This document shows, in pieces, positions 11,358 to 23,171 of a DNA stretch of 52,463 nt. The stretch is from assembly GCA_012064415.1 (NCBI GenBank), contig SSNU01000003.1, positions 1-52,463 of the forward strand, read 5' to 3'. The notes beneath the pieces were generated by a model. It saw only the letters and a list, made by a program, of their open reading frames with translations. It did no database searches and was not told the origin of the DNA. The translations under genes and the position numbers were made by a program. Every line of letters starts with the position of its first letter. Within the stretch, counting starts at the first letter, position 1. Source of the DNA: Gyrodactylus bullatarudis. Taxonomy: Eukaryota; Platyhelminthes; Monogenea; Gyrodactylidea; Gyrodactylidae.

Positions 11358-11597
11358 ATGACTCATTATTTATGAGTAATACCAAGTTAAAGTGTATTAA
11401 TTTTGAAAAGGTTCAGAGAGTTGACAATGAAGGGAAAAACTGCTTATTCCTTATTGGCTCATGAGTACTTAACGCTGATTGGTTGGAATTTTGGGGCAGA
11501 GAAGTATTGAAGTAAACCTCCATGAAATATTTAAATTATCTGTGAAATTGACTGTAAAATTATTTATTTTTAAAATTATCTATTTTTTTAAATTTAG

Positions 11598-11837
11598 ATC
11601 CTATTTCCTTTGAATGGAACCATCAAACATTTAACTCAAAATGTGTGATATTCAAAAAAGGAAAGATTGAATTCACTGATATAGGCCAACAATTCGAACT
11701 TATAAACTCATTGTATGATGTGGACGATGAAACAATGGACTTGATGGGTGTGAAAGACCAAAGAGAAGTGCGAGGCGTTTTGAAAATCCAATCCAGATTT
11801 ATGTCTGTTTTTGTAACTTCACTGAACTATTTTTCAT
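11598..11837 (+). CDS. Exon of unidentified modular extracellular-type gene (exon a)
   Basis: An exon of 240 nt between TTTAG and GTACGT, entered and left in phase 1. It encodes PISFEWNHQTFNSKC, then a middle section with YDVDDETMDLMG, then VRGVLKIQSRFMSVFVTSLN and YFS. A strand-turn-strand pattern with a Trp near the start and a hydrophobic L.I.....S....Y strand near the end could fit an immunoglobulin-like fold, but I do not recognise the family. Spliced to the exon at 14127, the split codon becomes Leu and the frame stays open. All four exons of this gene share the phase 1-1 design typical of shuffled extracellular domains. Confidence 0.6.
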
Positions 11838-11948
11838 GTACGTAAAACTTTATTCATTATTAAGAATCAATTTTTGAAATTCATCATCGTTGTTTTACAT
11901 TTTGGAATAATTGTTCTGAAAGTCTTATTTTTTCCGTAAAAATAAGTA

Positions 11949-12964
11949 CAGTACTCCCTCTTTAATAACTGTGTAAAAGTTATCCCCCTAATTTCTACCC
12001 CTCAAAAATCTCTTTCGTAAATCGTGACTACTTGTAAGCAGACATATTTACCCAAAAATAGGCTAAAAATTAATTTTCAACGAAATTAATACCTTTCGAA
12101 AGAGATTTTTCCGCTGATCATTTCCATACCATGTTTATTAGGGCTATTTCTAATAGAATTTGCAGAAAACAACTTCAAAAATCTTCTTGAAATTGAAAAT
12201 CAGAATTAAATATTGAGAAAATCTTTCTGACTATTTTTCTCACATAGGGTGGGGTTATTATCCACATCACTTGTGCAACGAGTCATTAATGACTAATGTT
12301 CGTAATGTTATATAATGCATTCACAGGACCCCGTAAGTCCCCCGAAACATTTGGATAAACATGCTTTCATCTGGAATTGAAGTAATCTTTCTTACACTAC
12401 AATTCTTTTTTATGCATGATATCAGATCGTATACTGCCAATCTTTTGTGTATTGTTTTCCTGATAGGGTGGGCGATATGAAATTGTTAGATGAAATCATA
12501 CTTAATATTCGCACAGACGTCAACTAACTTTTGAATAATGGTGAAGCCTCATGTTTATCCAAATGTTTCGGGGGACTTACGGGGTCCTGTGAATGCATTA
12601 TATAACATTACGAACATTAGTCATTAATGACTCATTGCACAAGTGATGTGGATAATAACCCCACCCCATGTGAGAAAAATAGTCAGAAAGATTTTCTCAA
12701 TATTTAATTCTGATTTTCAATTTCAAGAAGATTTTTAAAGTTGTTTTCTGCAAATTCTATTAGAAATAGCCCTACTAAACATGGTATGGAAATGATCAGC
12801 GGAAAAATCTCTTTCGAAAGGTATTAATTTAGTTGAAAATTAATTTTTAGCCTATTTTTGGGTAAATATGTCTGCTTACAAGTAGTCACGATTTACGAAA
12901 GAGATTTTTAAGGGGTAGAAATTAGTGGGATAACTTTTACACAGTTATTAAAGAGGGAGTACTG
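11949..12964. mobile_element. Giant foldback element with about 415-bp inverted arms
   Basis: The left arm (11949-12361) and right arm (about 12549-12964) are near-identical inverted copies, differing at a handful of bases, around a 187-bp unique centre. The ends read CAGTACTCCCTCTTTAATAA and are flanked by TA on both sides, as for Tc1/mariner/pogo transposition. There is no transposase. As RNA or single strand it would fold into one hairpin of more than 400 bp. It sits in the intron between exons a and b. A 62-bp piece of a related end occurs at 13680-13741. Confidence 0.85.
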
Positions 12965-13071
12965 TATTTTGAAAACAACTAAAATTTTTATTTCAAGGTT
13001 GTATATGTTTCAGAGTCCCCTTAGCTAATTTCAAATAATTTTCTACTGCGATATAGCTTAGCTTTATTACA

Positions 13072-13676
13072 TCAAACGATATTTTTATAATTAAGGCAAT
13101 TCCTCTGGACTATTCTTCTTATCCTCTTCCCTAGATCAATCACTAAGAAAACTTTAAAAGAAATAATATTGAAACTGGTAAAATGAAAATATTTTCCATT
13201 GTCAGTCAATTTGAAAATATTTCTTAGGATTGATTCATCATCTTTTCTAGTCAGTTTAACATTTAAAAAACTCAAAACACCATTAGACTTTCTTTCCAAA
13301 GTAAACTTAATGTTTTGATGAAACGCCTTCATCTTTAAGAGAAAGTCATCTGGCGATACATTGGGTTTCATCAAAATAAAAGTTTCATCAACATATCTGA
13401 TGTAGACATCAGTGAAAGAAATGATAGCTTCTGATATTGTATTAAGTTCTAACTAACCTAGAAAGATATCTGCTAATAAAGGTCTAAGAGGTGAACCCAT
13501 GGCTATCCCATCTTTCTGTTAAAAAAATATTTTATGTAAAGATAGATGATCATCTGTACAGCAAATCCTAATAAGATCTGCTATTTCCAGGCTTTGCAAC
13601 TCAAAATCCTCGTGTTCATCAATAAAAGATTTAATGATAGCCAAAGATTCCTCTATATAAGGTATACTAGGAAATG
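13072..13676 (-). pseudogene. Family-2 Penelope-like reverse transcriptase fragment
   Basis: Read on the - strand from 13676, broken frames give FPSIPYIEES, ICCTDDHLSL, QKDGIAMGSPLRPLLADIFL, then YIRYVDETF and MMKPNVSPDDFLLKMK, FLNVKLTRKDDESI and GKYFHFTSF. These are the order and wording of the palm of a PLE reverse transcriptase, closest to the ORF at 38991-40202. The catalytic YxDD box reads YVDE, and there is an in-frame stop after the KIFF segment, so it is dead. The GIY-YIG endonuclease part is missing. The 5' edge abuts a transposon end at 13680. Confidence 0.8.
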
Positions 13677-13679
13677 AAG

Positions 13680-13741
13680 AGATTTTTGAGGGGTAGAAAG
13701 TAGGGGGATAACTTTTATATAGTTTTGAAGAGGGAGAACTG
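13680..13741. repeat. Isolated end of the 11949-12964 foldback family
   Basis: GAGATTTTTGAGGGGTAGAA followed by AGTAGGGGGATAACTTTTAT and ending GAGGGAGAACTG then TA matches the right end of the giant foldback with several changes. Only this terminal piece is present. It directly abuts the truncated PLE fragment. Confidence 0.7.
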
Positions 13742-14126
13742 TAATAAGTTTGATTTAAATGTCATTAAAAAAATAGTCAATATTATTTTTCTTAGAATTT
13801 TTGAGTAAAACGAGTTTCACAACTACTCTTTAAATTGAATACATAAAAACTTGGAAGCAACAAAGTTAAGAAAAATGTAACCCATTCGAACTGACTGTAT
13901 ACTGTAAATCCCCACCGCTGATCCTGATAGGGTTAACGAAGCAATTTTGATTTATTAAATAATCATCTTCTTTAAATAAGTTTTGAGTTCATGTAGAATA
14001 AGATAAATTTGTAACACTATTTTATCGCTTTTCTATGAATAAGTTTCGAGATTACCGCCATAACATGATCATTATATATTTTCTTATGTGATTTAATGAA
14101 AAAGTTCTTTTATATTATTTTTTCAG

Positions 14127-14381
14127 TGAATCATCATGATTTCATATATTATTCGTCGAGTGCCTGCAAATCACATTACAGACGCATTACGTCTATGAAA
14201 ATATATGATAATGAAGTTGGATTTTTACTAGATGATCATAATGAAGCGAAAGCTGGAAAAGATGATTTATGTCATTTTGTTATGACAGAAAAATTAAAGA
14301 GAGTTACTATAAATGGCTCCACGAAAACGTGTGAAGCAAGCAGGTTGATCGATAGTAATCTAGAAATTAAAGAATTTTTAG
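14127..14381 (+). CDS. Exon of unidentified modular extracellular-type gene (exon b)
   Basis: An exon of 255 nt between TTTTTTCAG and GGTAAGT, phase 1 at both ends. It encodes NHHDFIYYSSSACKSHYRRI, TSMKIYDNEVGFLLDDH, then KAGKDDLCHFVM and TINGSTKTCEASRLI, ending EIKEFL plus the first base of a codon. Three Cys are spaced like a disulphide-bonded domain. The stretch Y-D-x-x-x-G-F-x-L followed by a D-D-x-C strand is reminiscent of Ig domains in growth-factor receptor tyrosine kinases. This is a weak resemblance and an inference only. The last base G joins AT of the exon at 34680 to give Asp, keeping the frame across a 20-kb intron full of transposons. Confidence 0.6.
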
Positions 14382-14501
14382 GTAAGTTACAACTTTTATA
14401 AAAATAAATTAAGGATCGGGAAATATTTTTCTCGTATAAAATATCAGTTGAATCTTAAAATTGAACAAATAAAAAATAAAATGCATATTATAATAAAAAA
14501 G

Positions 14502-15076
14502 CTCCGATTCATTATTATTTTTCGAATAGCATTTTGTCAATTAACTTTTTGGAACCTCTGTAGAAGATAACCTTGTTTTCTCATAGGTCAAATATTTAAA
14601 ATGTATGAGAATGTAAAGCTAGGCTTATTGCATTATGAAATTATATACAGAATTTAATGAAGTAATGGTTTAGTAGAGAATTTGTCTCCATGTGAAAATT
14701 TAACACCTGAAAATAGTTAGGAAAACACGAATCAATTCAAAAAATTGCTCCTTCATCAAGTTAGCTTGAAAATAGATCTTGAAAAAAACAATCTTTTAAT
14801 CAAAAAATCATTTTCTATTATGTTTTATGTGGTGGAACCAATTTGAAAATTTGGGTCCACCGAAAAAGGTTTTTATAGTGACAAATATCCCCCTTAATTT
14901 AACAAGAGATAAATTTCAATGAGTGATAAAAACAAGGCTCTTGTATTAAGAGATAAGACCTTGTGAGGGGAGGGTAAAGGTTAATTAGAATACAAGGTTA
15001 TCTTCTACAGAGGTTCCAAAACGTTAATTGACAAAATGCGATTCAAAAAATAATTCATTTTTTCATCGAATCGGAG
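14502..15076. mobile_element. 575-bp MITE with about 80-bp inverted ends
   Basis: The left end CTCCGATTCATTATTATTTT continues through TTTTGTCAATTAACTTTTTG and GAACCTCTGTAGAAGATAAC. The right end is its inverted copy with few changes. The centre is AT-rich and non-coding. It lies 120 bp downstream of exon b, inside the same intron. Confidence 0.7.
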
Positions 15077-16917
15077 GTTTTCTTTGTATTAAACTATCGA
15101 CGATTATAAATTTCACTGGGGTGAGTCAAAAGTCTATATTTTTCTGACCACTATTCTCAGATTGCGTCAGATCGGATCCAAATTTACTACATGAGGGAGC
15201 AAAGTATCTAACTGAGTTGATAATTTTAGAGCACTAAAGTAATTGAGAAGATACACAAGTTTGAGTACTATACGTCCTAGCAAAATTTTTAAATTTTTTA
15301 TGTGGTGAGAAAATTTTTCTTTTGCGAATTTCATCAGAAAAATCTAGATTAATAAATTTTTAAATTTCTTTCCCAATTGTTCTAAATTGCATTAGTTTTT
15401 CTTAAATTTGACTTTTATATCTGTACACTTTCTTTTATTTATATTCATCATTTTTCAGTCAATCATGAGCTGAAAAGTAAGAAATTTGAAATGAAAATTT
15501 TATTGAATAATTCACATGCTCTGTTTTATAATTATATTTTTCATATAGAAATATCAGTAGGGAATAACTTTTGTACAAAAATAATAACTTTAAATGCGTA
15601 AACTTCATCTATAGTTGATTACACACATGATGGCTCGCTGGATGAATTATTTTTATACCAAATTTATATCTCTCTCCCCATCAGGTTGACCAATAATACG
15701 CACGAAAACAAACAACCAATAGAATTTGAGTATTACCTGACCAATTTTCTTTCACTTCTTACCAACTCTAGGCTATGAATACAACACATTTTTAGGTAAC
15801 AATAACTTTATTTATTCATTAAAATCAAAACTATCATCAATTTTCTCTTTTTCAATTTTACACCAAATTTTGGTTCCGGTAAACTGTTTGAGCATACCAT
15901 TCTTCTTGCGAGAAAATTAAATATTATATTCATTTCTTTCAACCTTCAAGTAAAGTGAATCCATTTTAATAATATTCAACTCGGAAAGAACCACACTTTA
16001 GTTCTCCCCTCCCCTCTTTTAATACATTATACTCGCTCTAATTTAGGAACGAAATGTGAAAAAACAATCTGTATAATTAAAGGGACTATAATTATTCATA
16101 TCAATTTAAGGGGGTTTCATGGTTTCACACAAATATACGAGAGGAGCATGGACACGGATAGGAGTTTCTTCTTTTAATATTGAATTGAGGGGACCATTTT
16201 TTAACATTGATCTTCGATTGTTTACAAAAGCTCGAATTTTCCAATGAATGTGTGATTTTACTGAGAGAGGTTCCTAAAATAGACCAATCAAAGCGAACCT
16301 TTCATCTTTGTATTTACCTAGATCATTTCACCTCTCACTAATATCTAAGATCATCATGAAGAAGCATCTTACTCCTGATTAAAGATCTAAGACAGTTATC
16401 TCTTACGACTTCTACTCGCCATTTAGCCAAAATGTACAATGTGACTCCTCTTACATTAAAACGCATTATAAAGAATCAAATTGAATAACTCCCTGCACCA
16501 TCAAGATTCCAAGTCTCGCTCCTTGAAATAATAAATGAATGTAAAAATAGCCTATTAAAACATATTAAAATGAGGCAGAACTACGTTCATGATATAATGA
16601 AAACCGAAAATATTGAACAACGGAATGTAAGTTTGCTTTATGTTAATTCATTCAGATTCTTACTAAAAATTCGTATTGAGCAAGAAATAAATCTTCATTA
16701 CAAAATCAACGATAAAATTCAAACTTTAAATATTGCAGCACTTAACTTTATCCTGTAATAAAAATTTTATATCTTGCATAATGATACAAAACATTTTAGA
16801 AAGAAACTCAAAGTTTTTGGTGGTTAAAAGTAAAAATCTCAAAATAATCTCTTTTTCATGGAAGAAATCTTGAAAATCGTGTTTAATGTTATTAACTGCA
16901 GTATTTACAGTATTTAT
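15077..16917. other. Non-coding intronic stretch
   Basis: AT-rich. An interspersed repeat containing GAAATGAAAATTTTATTGAA and a TTCTGTTTTATAATTAT-like block at about 15488-15555 resembles about 48040-48110. No credible exon is seen; the open frame at 16570-16758 has no recognisable domain. Confidence 0.4.
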
Positions 16918-18010
16918 TTAGGTATATATGTTCGCATTTTTTACTCTTGTCTGCTCCGGTTTTTGTTGTAGCATTTGAGACAGGTAGAATTTGATTTCTT
17001 CTTCGTTTCGGTGCTTATTTCCCGGAATTGCTGTTCCTGGTATTCTTATACTCTCTCCGTATACTAGTTGTGCTGATGAATAGCCCTTGTCTGTCCTTTT
17101 TGCGTTTCTCAGACTAAGGAGTGCCATGCTTAAGTGAGGTAGCCTCCTTTGCTGCTCTGAGGGCATCTTTTATAGTTCGGTGGAAGCGCTCATCCATTCC
17201 ATTGCATTTTGGATTGTATGCAGTTTTTTTTGATGTTTTACTCCTAATCTATCACAGAAAAACTTGAATTCGGCCTCTATCTGTGATCAAAGCGAGCTAT
17301 CCAGTTTAGTTCCAATTTTTCAATGATTGTTGCTGCTTTCATGTCTTGTATTGGGATTGCTTCGGTCCATCTTGTCATTCGGTCAGTTGCTGTTAGTAGG
17401 TGTCTGTTCCCTTGAGATTCTGGTAAGTCAGTAATGTCAACATGTATGATTCTGAATCTTTCTGTTAGTACTGGTATTTGTGCGGGCTGCAATTTGGTGT
17501 GTCTGGTTATTTTAGATGTCTGACATTCTTTGGTCTATCTGTGAATATCTGCATTCATTCTTGGCCATGGGTAGTATTCTTTTATCGCTTTCAGTGTTGC
17601 TTTTCTTTCCGGATGACATAGGTTGTGGATCTGCTGGAAACATTGTGTTCTCATTTTGTACGGAATTATTGGCACATATTCTTCTTTAAGAATGTAGATT
17701 TCTTCCCTCTGCCATTTTTATGTATTTATCTGTATTGGCGTTCATTTTTTTGAGGAAGTTTTGATCCCTTGTCGTTCTTTTTGGCTTTCCTTCTCTGAGA
17801 TCTTTGTTAAATCTTAGTTTGTTAGGTAGCATTTCGGTCGACTCAAAATGTCTGCTGTTTTGTTTTATGTACTTTTTATGAGTAGAACTTCAAAGTCGTA
17901 TTCTGATAGTATTTGGAGTTGGTTTCTGATTCTGTGTAAGTGTTTTTCTGTCGGTCGTTGTATTGCTTGCTGCAGGGCTTTGTTGTCGGTGTGGACTATG
18001 ATGACATTCA
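16918..18010 (-). pseudogene. Gypsy-type LTR retrotransposon remnant: RNase H end and integrase
   Basis: On the - strand, broken frames give in order: VHTDNKALQQAIQRPT and LQILSEYDFEVL with ADILSRP (end of RNase H); IHNLCHPERKATLKAIKEYY with PWPRMNADIH (integrase zinc-binding region); FRIIHVDITDLPESQGN, LLTATDRMTRWTEAIP (integrase core, with the first catalytic Asp in HVDI); then LPHLSMALLSLRNAKRTDKG and SSAQLVYGESIR (end of the core). These are standard Ty3/gypsy polyprotein landmarks. Frameshifts and missing segments, including the TDRG/QF part, make it dead. No LTRs were identified. It is composition-wise more GC-rich than its surroundings. Confidence 0.85.
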
Positions 18011-18653
18011 CTTCTGGTGTGCACCAAAAATAAAGATTTATTCATGTCTATGTAAAATGTATTGTACACAGTATATATTGTATATCTCCCCCTCCCCATA
18101 CATCATCTATATGAGATACACTTAAGGTATATTACACATATTGAAATTCTCCTATTATTCGTACACACCTCACAAAATGGTTTGTCAAAAAGAAGGATAG
18201 GAGCTCAAATCGAAGAAAATTTAAGCCTGGGAAATTTTTTGAAGAAAAAAATTTTGCACTTTAGACTGCATTCATAATCATGATCAGAGGTTTTCTTTTA
18301 AAAATACAAATCAACAAAAAAAAATTTAAAAAGATAATAATTTATTTATTAAATTATGTCCCGAGATATTTCTCATCGGTCGAATAATTAGAAGATTTCA
18401 GAATTTTAATTAGAGGTCCATTCTCAAGAGTAGAATAAGAATTTGAAAATGCTATCTAATAAAAAATATTTGTGTAATAAACATTGTGTATCACTCAAGG
18501 AGTGAACGATTATGTGAAGCTTAATTTGCTCCTAGCCTTCAACTTTGACTCGCGTCAAAAATGAAGATATTCACACTTTTGCTGTAACTTCACTTTTTGC
18601 GTACAACATATACATATGTGATTCACCACAATTCTCTCGTCTTTCTATCCAGC

Positions 18654-20045
18654 ATGACCGATGGTCAGAAACCTCAGAATATCTTTCAGGAAATAAGGCA
18701 GCTAATGTCCCTCAATGATGATTCCCTGATTTCCCGTTCCCAATACAACGACATCAAATCAATCCTTAATAGTTCATGCTCTGTAGCCGAAAACAAAGTT
18801 TTTTGCAATGTCTTACACCAATCAGTCCAATCAGAAAAATTCCCAGACTCAATTTGGCTCAACGTTAAGAAATCCAAAATGAAAAAATCTGTCGCCAATG
18901 CACGTTTCATTGGACCTCGCTCGAGAAACTGAGAAAAATATCAAAGGAATGCAGAACGAATTACATCGCTTGCACTCCTCGGTTGATTCCCTCCCAGAAC
19001 ACATAGGACACAATCATTTCTAGAATATGTATAGCGTATCAGTAACTTACGTGCCTCCAACAAGTCAAACTCCCTCCAAAAAAGTATCTTTTCCAGACAA
19101 TCCCAAAAGATTTGTGTGATGTAGCCCTAACAAAAGACGCCATCGAAGTTCTAAGCCTAGGACCCAAGTTTCGTGTTCCAAACAGACGAAACTCAAATCT
19201 TGAAACCGACGTAGGTTTCGAACTTCTGCACAAGCTTCCAAAGAATTGCAGTCCTCGAGGATGCAAGAGTTCAGTACAAACAACGAAAAATCGACTTCCC
19301 ATTCCTTACACGGAATCATTATGAAACTCTAGCGTGCCTACGCGAAAACCCCAACATACTCCTATCGGATCTCGACAAAGGCACAGGCATAGGTGTCCTA
19401 AACGCTAAAGAGTACCATCAAAAAGGAAGAATCCTAATCAGTGACCCCAAAATATGTTTAGGCAAACCAACAAATTAGAAGTGAAACCAGATCAGAAAAC
19501 TTCTTCACTTCAATTAATAACAAGATCGAAACGTTAGCTGAAAAGGAAATCATCTCCCAAAAGACTGTCTCGATCCTCCACCCTAAAGGTCCGGGAGCCT
19601 GCAGCCTATACCTCCTCCCCAAAGTCCACAAAGGGAACCGAGGACCTCAAGTTAAGGCCTATCCTTGACATGACGCCCAGTCCCCAACAATGGCTAGCAG
19701 ACGCCCTCAAGTCCCTGAGAGACTACCAATGTCCACATTCTGTGACTAATGCTTTTGGTTTTATTTCCAGACTCCGAAACAAAACAATCCTTCGTAGGTC
19801 AGATAGTCTTCTTCGATGTGACATCCTATTTACCAATGTGCCCCTCAATGAAACAGTTCTTTTCATATGACGAGCACTGACGAACAACCCCGACCTGATA
19901 TAGCCAGATTCAGACGTACAAAATGAACCCAAGTGATATATGCTCCTTGATTCAAATGACCGTGAAAAACATAGATTTCAAATTTGACGGATCCTATTTT
20001 TGACAAATAGACGGAGTGGGTACACCGCTTGGCCCAATCCTATAG
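18654..20045 (+). pseudogene. Family-3 Penelope-like element, N-terminal half, degenerate
   Basis: The frame opens at ATG 18654 (MTDGQKPQNIFQEIRQL), continues through WLNVKKSKMKKSVANARF and a coiled-coil-like stretch, then IEVLSLGPKFRVPN, LACLRENPNILLSDLDKGTG, LLPKVHKGN, LRPILDMTPSPQQWLADAL, LFTNVPLNETV, and KNIDFKFDGSYF with GTPLGPIL. The DKGTG, LPKVHKG and LFTNVPL boxes are the N-terminal and fingers-palm hallmarks of PLE reverse transcriptases. Several frameshifts separate them. The sequence breaks off after the PLGP box near 20045, so the YxDD box and any endonuclease are absent. It differs clearly from the other two PLE types here. Confidence 0.8.
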
Positions 20046-20289
20046 ATGCAGCACCAGAAATATGCACCAGCAGAAATATCAACCAAAAAGTTTTCGCACT
20101 CACAATAACTTCAACCCAAATCCCTGCACCAGATATGGAACAGGAAACCACCCAATACCCAGATGGTCAGAAACCTCATGAACATATGTATATTTTCTAT
20201 GACTGTGTTTTTTTAATCTTTCTAGCAAATATGAAAGCTGAGCAAACGGTATTGTTGAGTGAAAACTCTTATTTTGTCAACCCTTTTTC

Positions 20290-20530
20290 TGTTATAATTA
20301 AACTAAATAGTTCTTTTTTATTTGTGGAATCCATCAAGAGAAAAAATGTAACCCATAATATAAGTGAAATTTTATGTTTCAGAGAAAGAAAGAAAAGCCA
20401 GTATAAGTGAATAATTATTTAATTTTCAATTTATTATTACGTCCTGCGAAGGATGGCATCACTTATTCCTATACGTTAAATATTCATCGTATAAATGAAA
20501 ATTTTATTCAACTTTTGTTCTGTTTCACAA
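20290..20530 (+). repeat. Short copy of the tandem-array leading segment
   Basis: This sequence, including TATAAGTGAAATTTTATGTT and the block ATTACGTCCTGCGAAGGATG, recurs with a few changes at about 20880-21105, where the 2.9-kb tandem array begins. Similarity ends near 20528. It is probably a trace of the same amplification or an interspersed repeat that seeded it. Confidence 0.7.
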
Positions 20531-21173
20531 TTACAGTCAATTTCCCATATGATGACTCGAGATGAACTAAATATTCCATGGAGTATTAATTTTATACCTT
20601 TTTGCTTTCAAATCAGTAGCCAATAAATATTTAGTATTTAAGGTCCTTTCAGAGTTGAGCAGATTCTTCATTTTTCTCAGTATTCAAGAAACTAGCCTAG
20701 TTTGATTTCATTGATTGGCGGTCAGTAATTTTAAATATATCTTCTTTTAATTTTCTGAATTACGAATATAAGTAGTGTTTGAAAAACTATGTGAATTACT
20801 TATTCGTAATAATTACTTAGTTGAAACGAAGCTATACAATCAAGTAATTGTACTTGTTAGAATCAATACAAACGAGGTCCCTAGTTATAATTCAACTGAA
20901 TAGATCTTTTTTATTTATAAACCATAATATAAGTGCAATTTTATGTTTCAGAGAAAGAAAGAAAAGCCAGTATAAGTGAATAATTATTTAATTTTCAATT
21001 TATTATTACGTCCTGCTAAGGATGGCATCACTTATTCCTATACGTTAAATATTCATCGTATAAATGAAAATTTTACTCAACTTTTGTTCTGTTACACGGT
21101 TATCATTTCTCATAGAAATGTTAATAAAACTTAATTTACAAAAGAAAACATGAATCGAGGTTCAATAGTAATA

Positions 21174-21905
21174 CAAGTGAAGTACCCTGTTTTGTTACCT
21201 CTCTGATCGAAACCTAATTTAAAACTCGTTTATATACAAATGGGGGCATATTTTCTAACCAATCAGAGATCGATGGAGAATCAGCCAATGAAATTCTAGA
21301 ATTGTCTGTCGCAATACGAAAGTATCTAGAACTTGAAACCAATCTTTAATTTATAACTAAAAAAATTCCAAAAAGTTTCCTAAATATTCTATATTTATCA
21401 TTAAAAAGAAAAATAATTTCCAAGCAAACATCTCAGTCTTAAATTACAACCATTTTCACTCATACAGAAAAATAACTAGTACCATGAAATAGGAAATGAT
21501 TTTAGTATTTCACCGATCAATTCATAAGAGATCTTGACTAAATTAAGTTTCTTGAACGGAATTAGTAAAGATGACTTATAAATTGAAATCAAAACAATTT
21601 TGGTTAAACGAATTCACACCCCATCCTTCCACATATCAACCCAAAGGTTAAATCTTATACTGCATTATAAACATTTAGTCTAAATCCCTCAACCCTGGTC
21701 CTGAAAGGGTTGAATAAACAAAGTTTGAATAAAAACATTGCATATAAAATATCTGTCTTTCTTATTGAGACAGATAATGCTAGAATTTCATTGGCTGATT
21801 ACCCATCGATCTCTGATTGGTTAGAAAATATGCCCCCATTTGTATATAAACGAGTTTTAAATTAGGTTTCGATCAGAGAGGTAACAAAACAGGGTACTTC
21901 ACCTG
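21174..21905. mobile_element. Non-autonomous pogo/Tigger-type element, array unit 1
   Basis: 732 bp with inverted ends of about 150 bp. It starts CAAGTGAAGTACCCTGTTTT and ends AAAACAGGGTACTTCACCTG, flanked by TA at both sides. The ends match the CAGGTGAAGGACCCGTTTTC ends of the Tigger-like element at 44690-46692, so that type of transposase could have moved it. No ORF inside. Confidence 0.75.
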
Positions 21906-23171
21906 TATGTAAAATGCAGAGGTGAAGATCTCTCATACACACAGAAAGACGTATAAAACCATTCTGGCTTATCGGGGACTTATTCCTAGCTCAATGAGTT
22001 TTTCAACTAGGAATGTGTGATCAAATTTTTTCTTCGATGAAATTTTGGTTCTCCAAAAGACTCTTCATTACTACTTGATGGAATGATCATTGGACAACTG
22101 ACATGTCGATGACGTTTGGTTTTAGGAGAGCTCTCTGAAGAGTTGTCTCTTCTTCTAGCCTTCTACTTCTTCCAGCACAAAAATGTCATGCTCAGAAGTT
22201 TCAAACATAGATGATGTAGCTGAATTTACTGAAATTTCATTCAACGAAACCATTCCTGGAGTAATGAGATACTTCAGAATATTTGAGATTGTCCAATGGT
22301 TTGGATCTCAATTCGATTTTTCATTAAGTGATCAACGACATTTAGCAATATAAAATATTTGAAAGAACAAAGGTTTAAAGACTTCTATTGTTCTTGCAAA
22401 TTTTAATTCTTTCTGCTCTTTCAATTTTGCCATCATTCTCTGCACCGAAATAACAGGAATGGAGAACTTGTCATACGGCTTCTTTAGTTTTGCAATCAAA
22501 CTATTGATGGCAGCTTCTTTAACTTAAGGCATAATTATTACAGGCATCTCCTCTGGTATCAAATTTTATTCCGTCATAGATTTTGGGTTTCATCAAATCG
22601 GTAGATACTCATTGTTATTTTAAATAAAGATGTCAGTTGAAACAAACAACCAATTTTTAATTGATATTAATCGAGAAGTTAAATAATAGGACTAATTTTA
22701 GCAGATATTTATCGATAGGAAATACTTCTTTTCAATGAGGAATCATATAAAAAACGTTCTAAAAAATATTTAGCAAAGGATAATATTGCAAGGTAAAATG
22801 CAGACTCAGGATGTATTTATGGAACTTGGTGACAGCACAAACTATAGTTAGACCATCTTTTTCGATCTGGGGTAGTTCTGTTTAGTTGCAGACTCTTGAA
22901 CAAAAACAAAACAGGCAAGTGTTTTACAGCTTCAACTTGCATCATAAAGTTGCTTCAATTAGGATAAATCAGCAACCACTAAATTTTTCTCTGAATTTTC
23001 TTTGAGTTGCTGGCGGTTATGTTTTTTAGGCAGATGTGGGTTTTCTATTGAAGTACAGAAAATCGCAGAATTGATTATTAATCTAAGAAGGAGAAGAATT
23101 CAACCTGGCAACAATGATAAAACACGGCAGATTTGACCTATACGATTTCCACCAAGTGGAATTGAATTTTA
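21906..23171 (-). other. Array-unit segment with vestigial coding wording
   Basis: On the - strand between about 22560 and 22340 a frame reads LIPEEMPVIIMP, a stop, then KEAAINSLIAKLKKPYDKFS and RMMAKLKEQKELKFARTI. This suggests a decayed protein, which I cannot assign. The same text is repeated in units 2 and 3. The rest of the segment shows no gene. Confidence 0.3.

Noticed and set aside
17848..18277. Several + strand open frames across the gypsy remnant
   Set aside because: They are shadows of the - strand RNase H/integrase coding sequence.
19039..19319. - strand open frames of 84-87 codons
   Set aside because: They lie opposite the family-3 PLE coding sequence, whose + strand translation has recognisable motifs.
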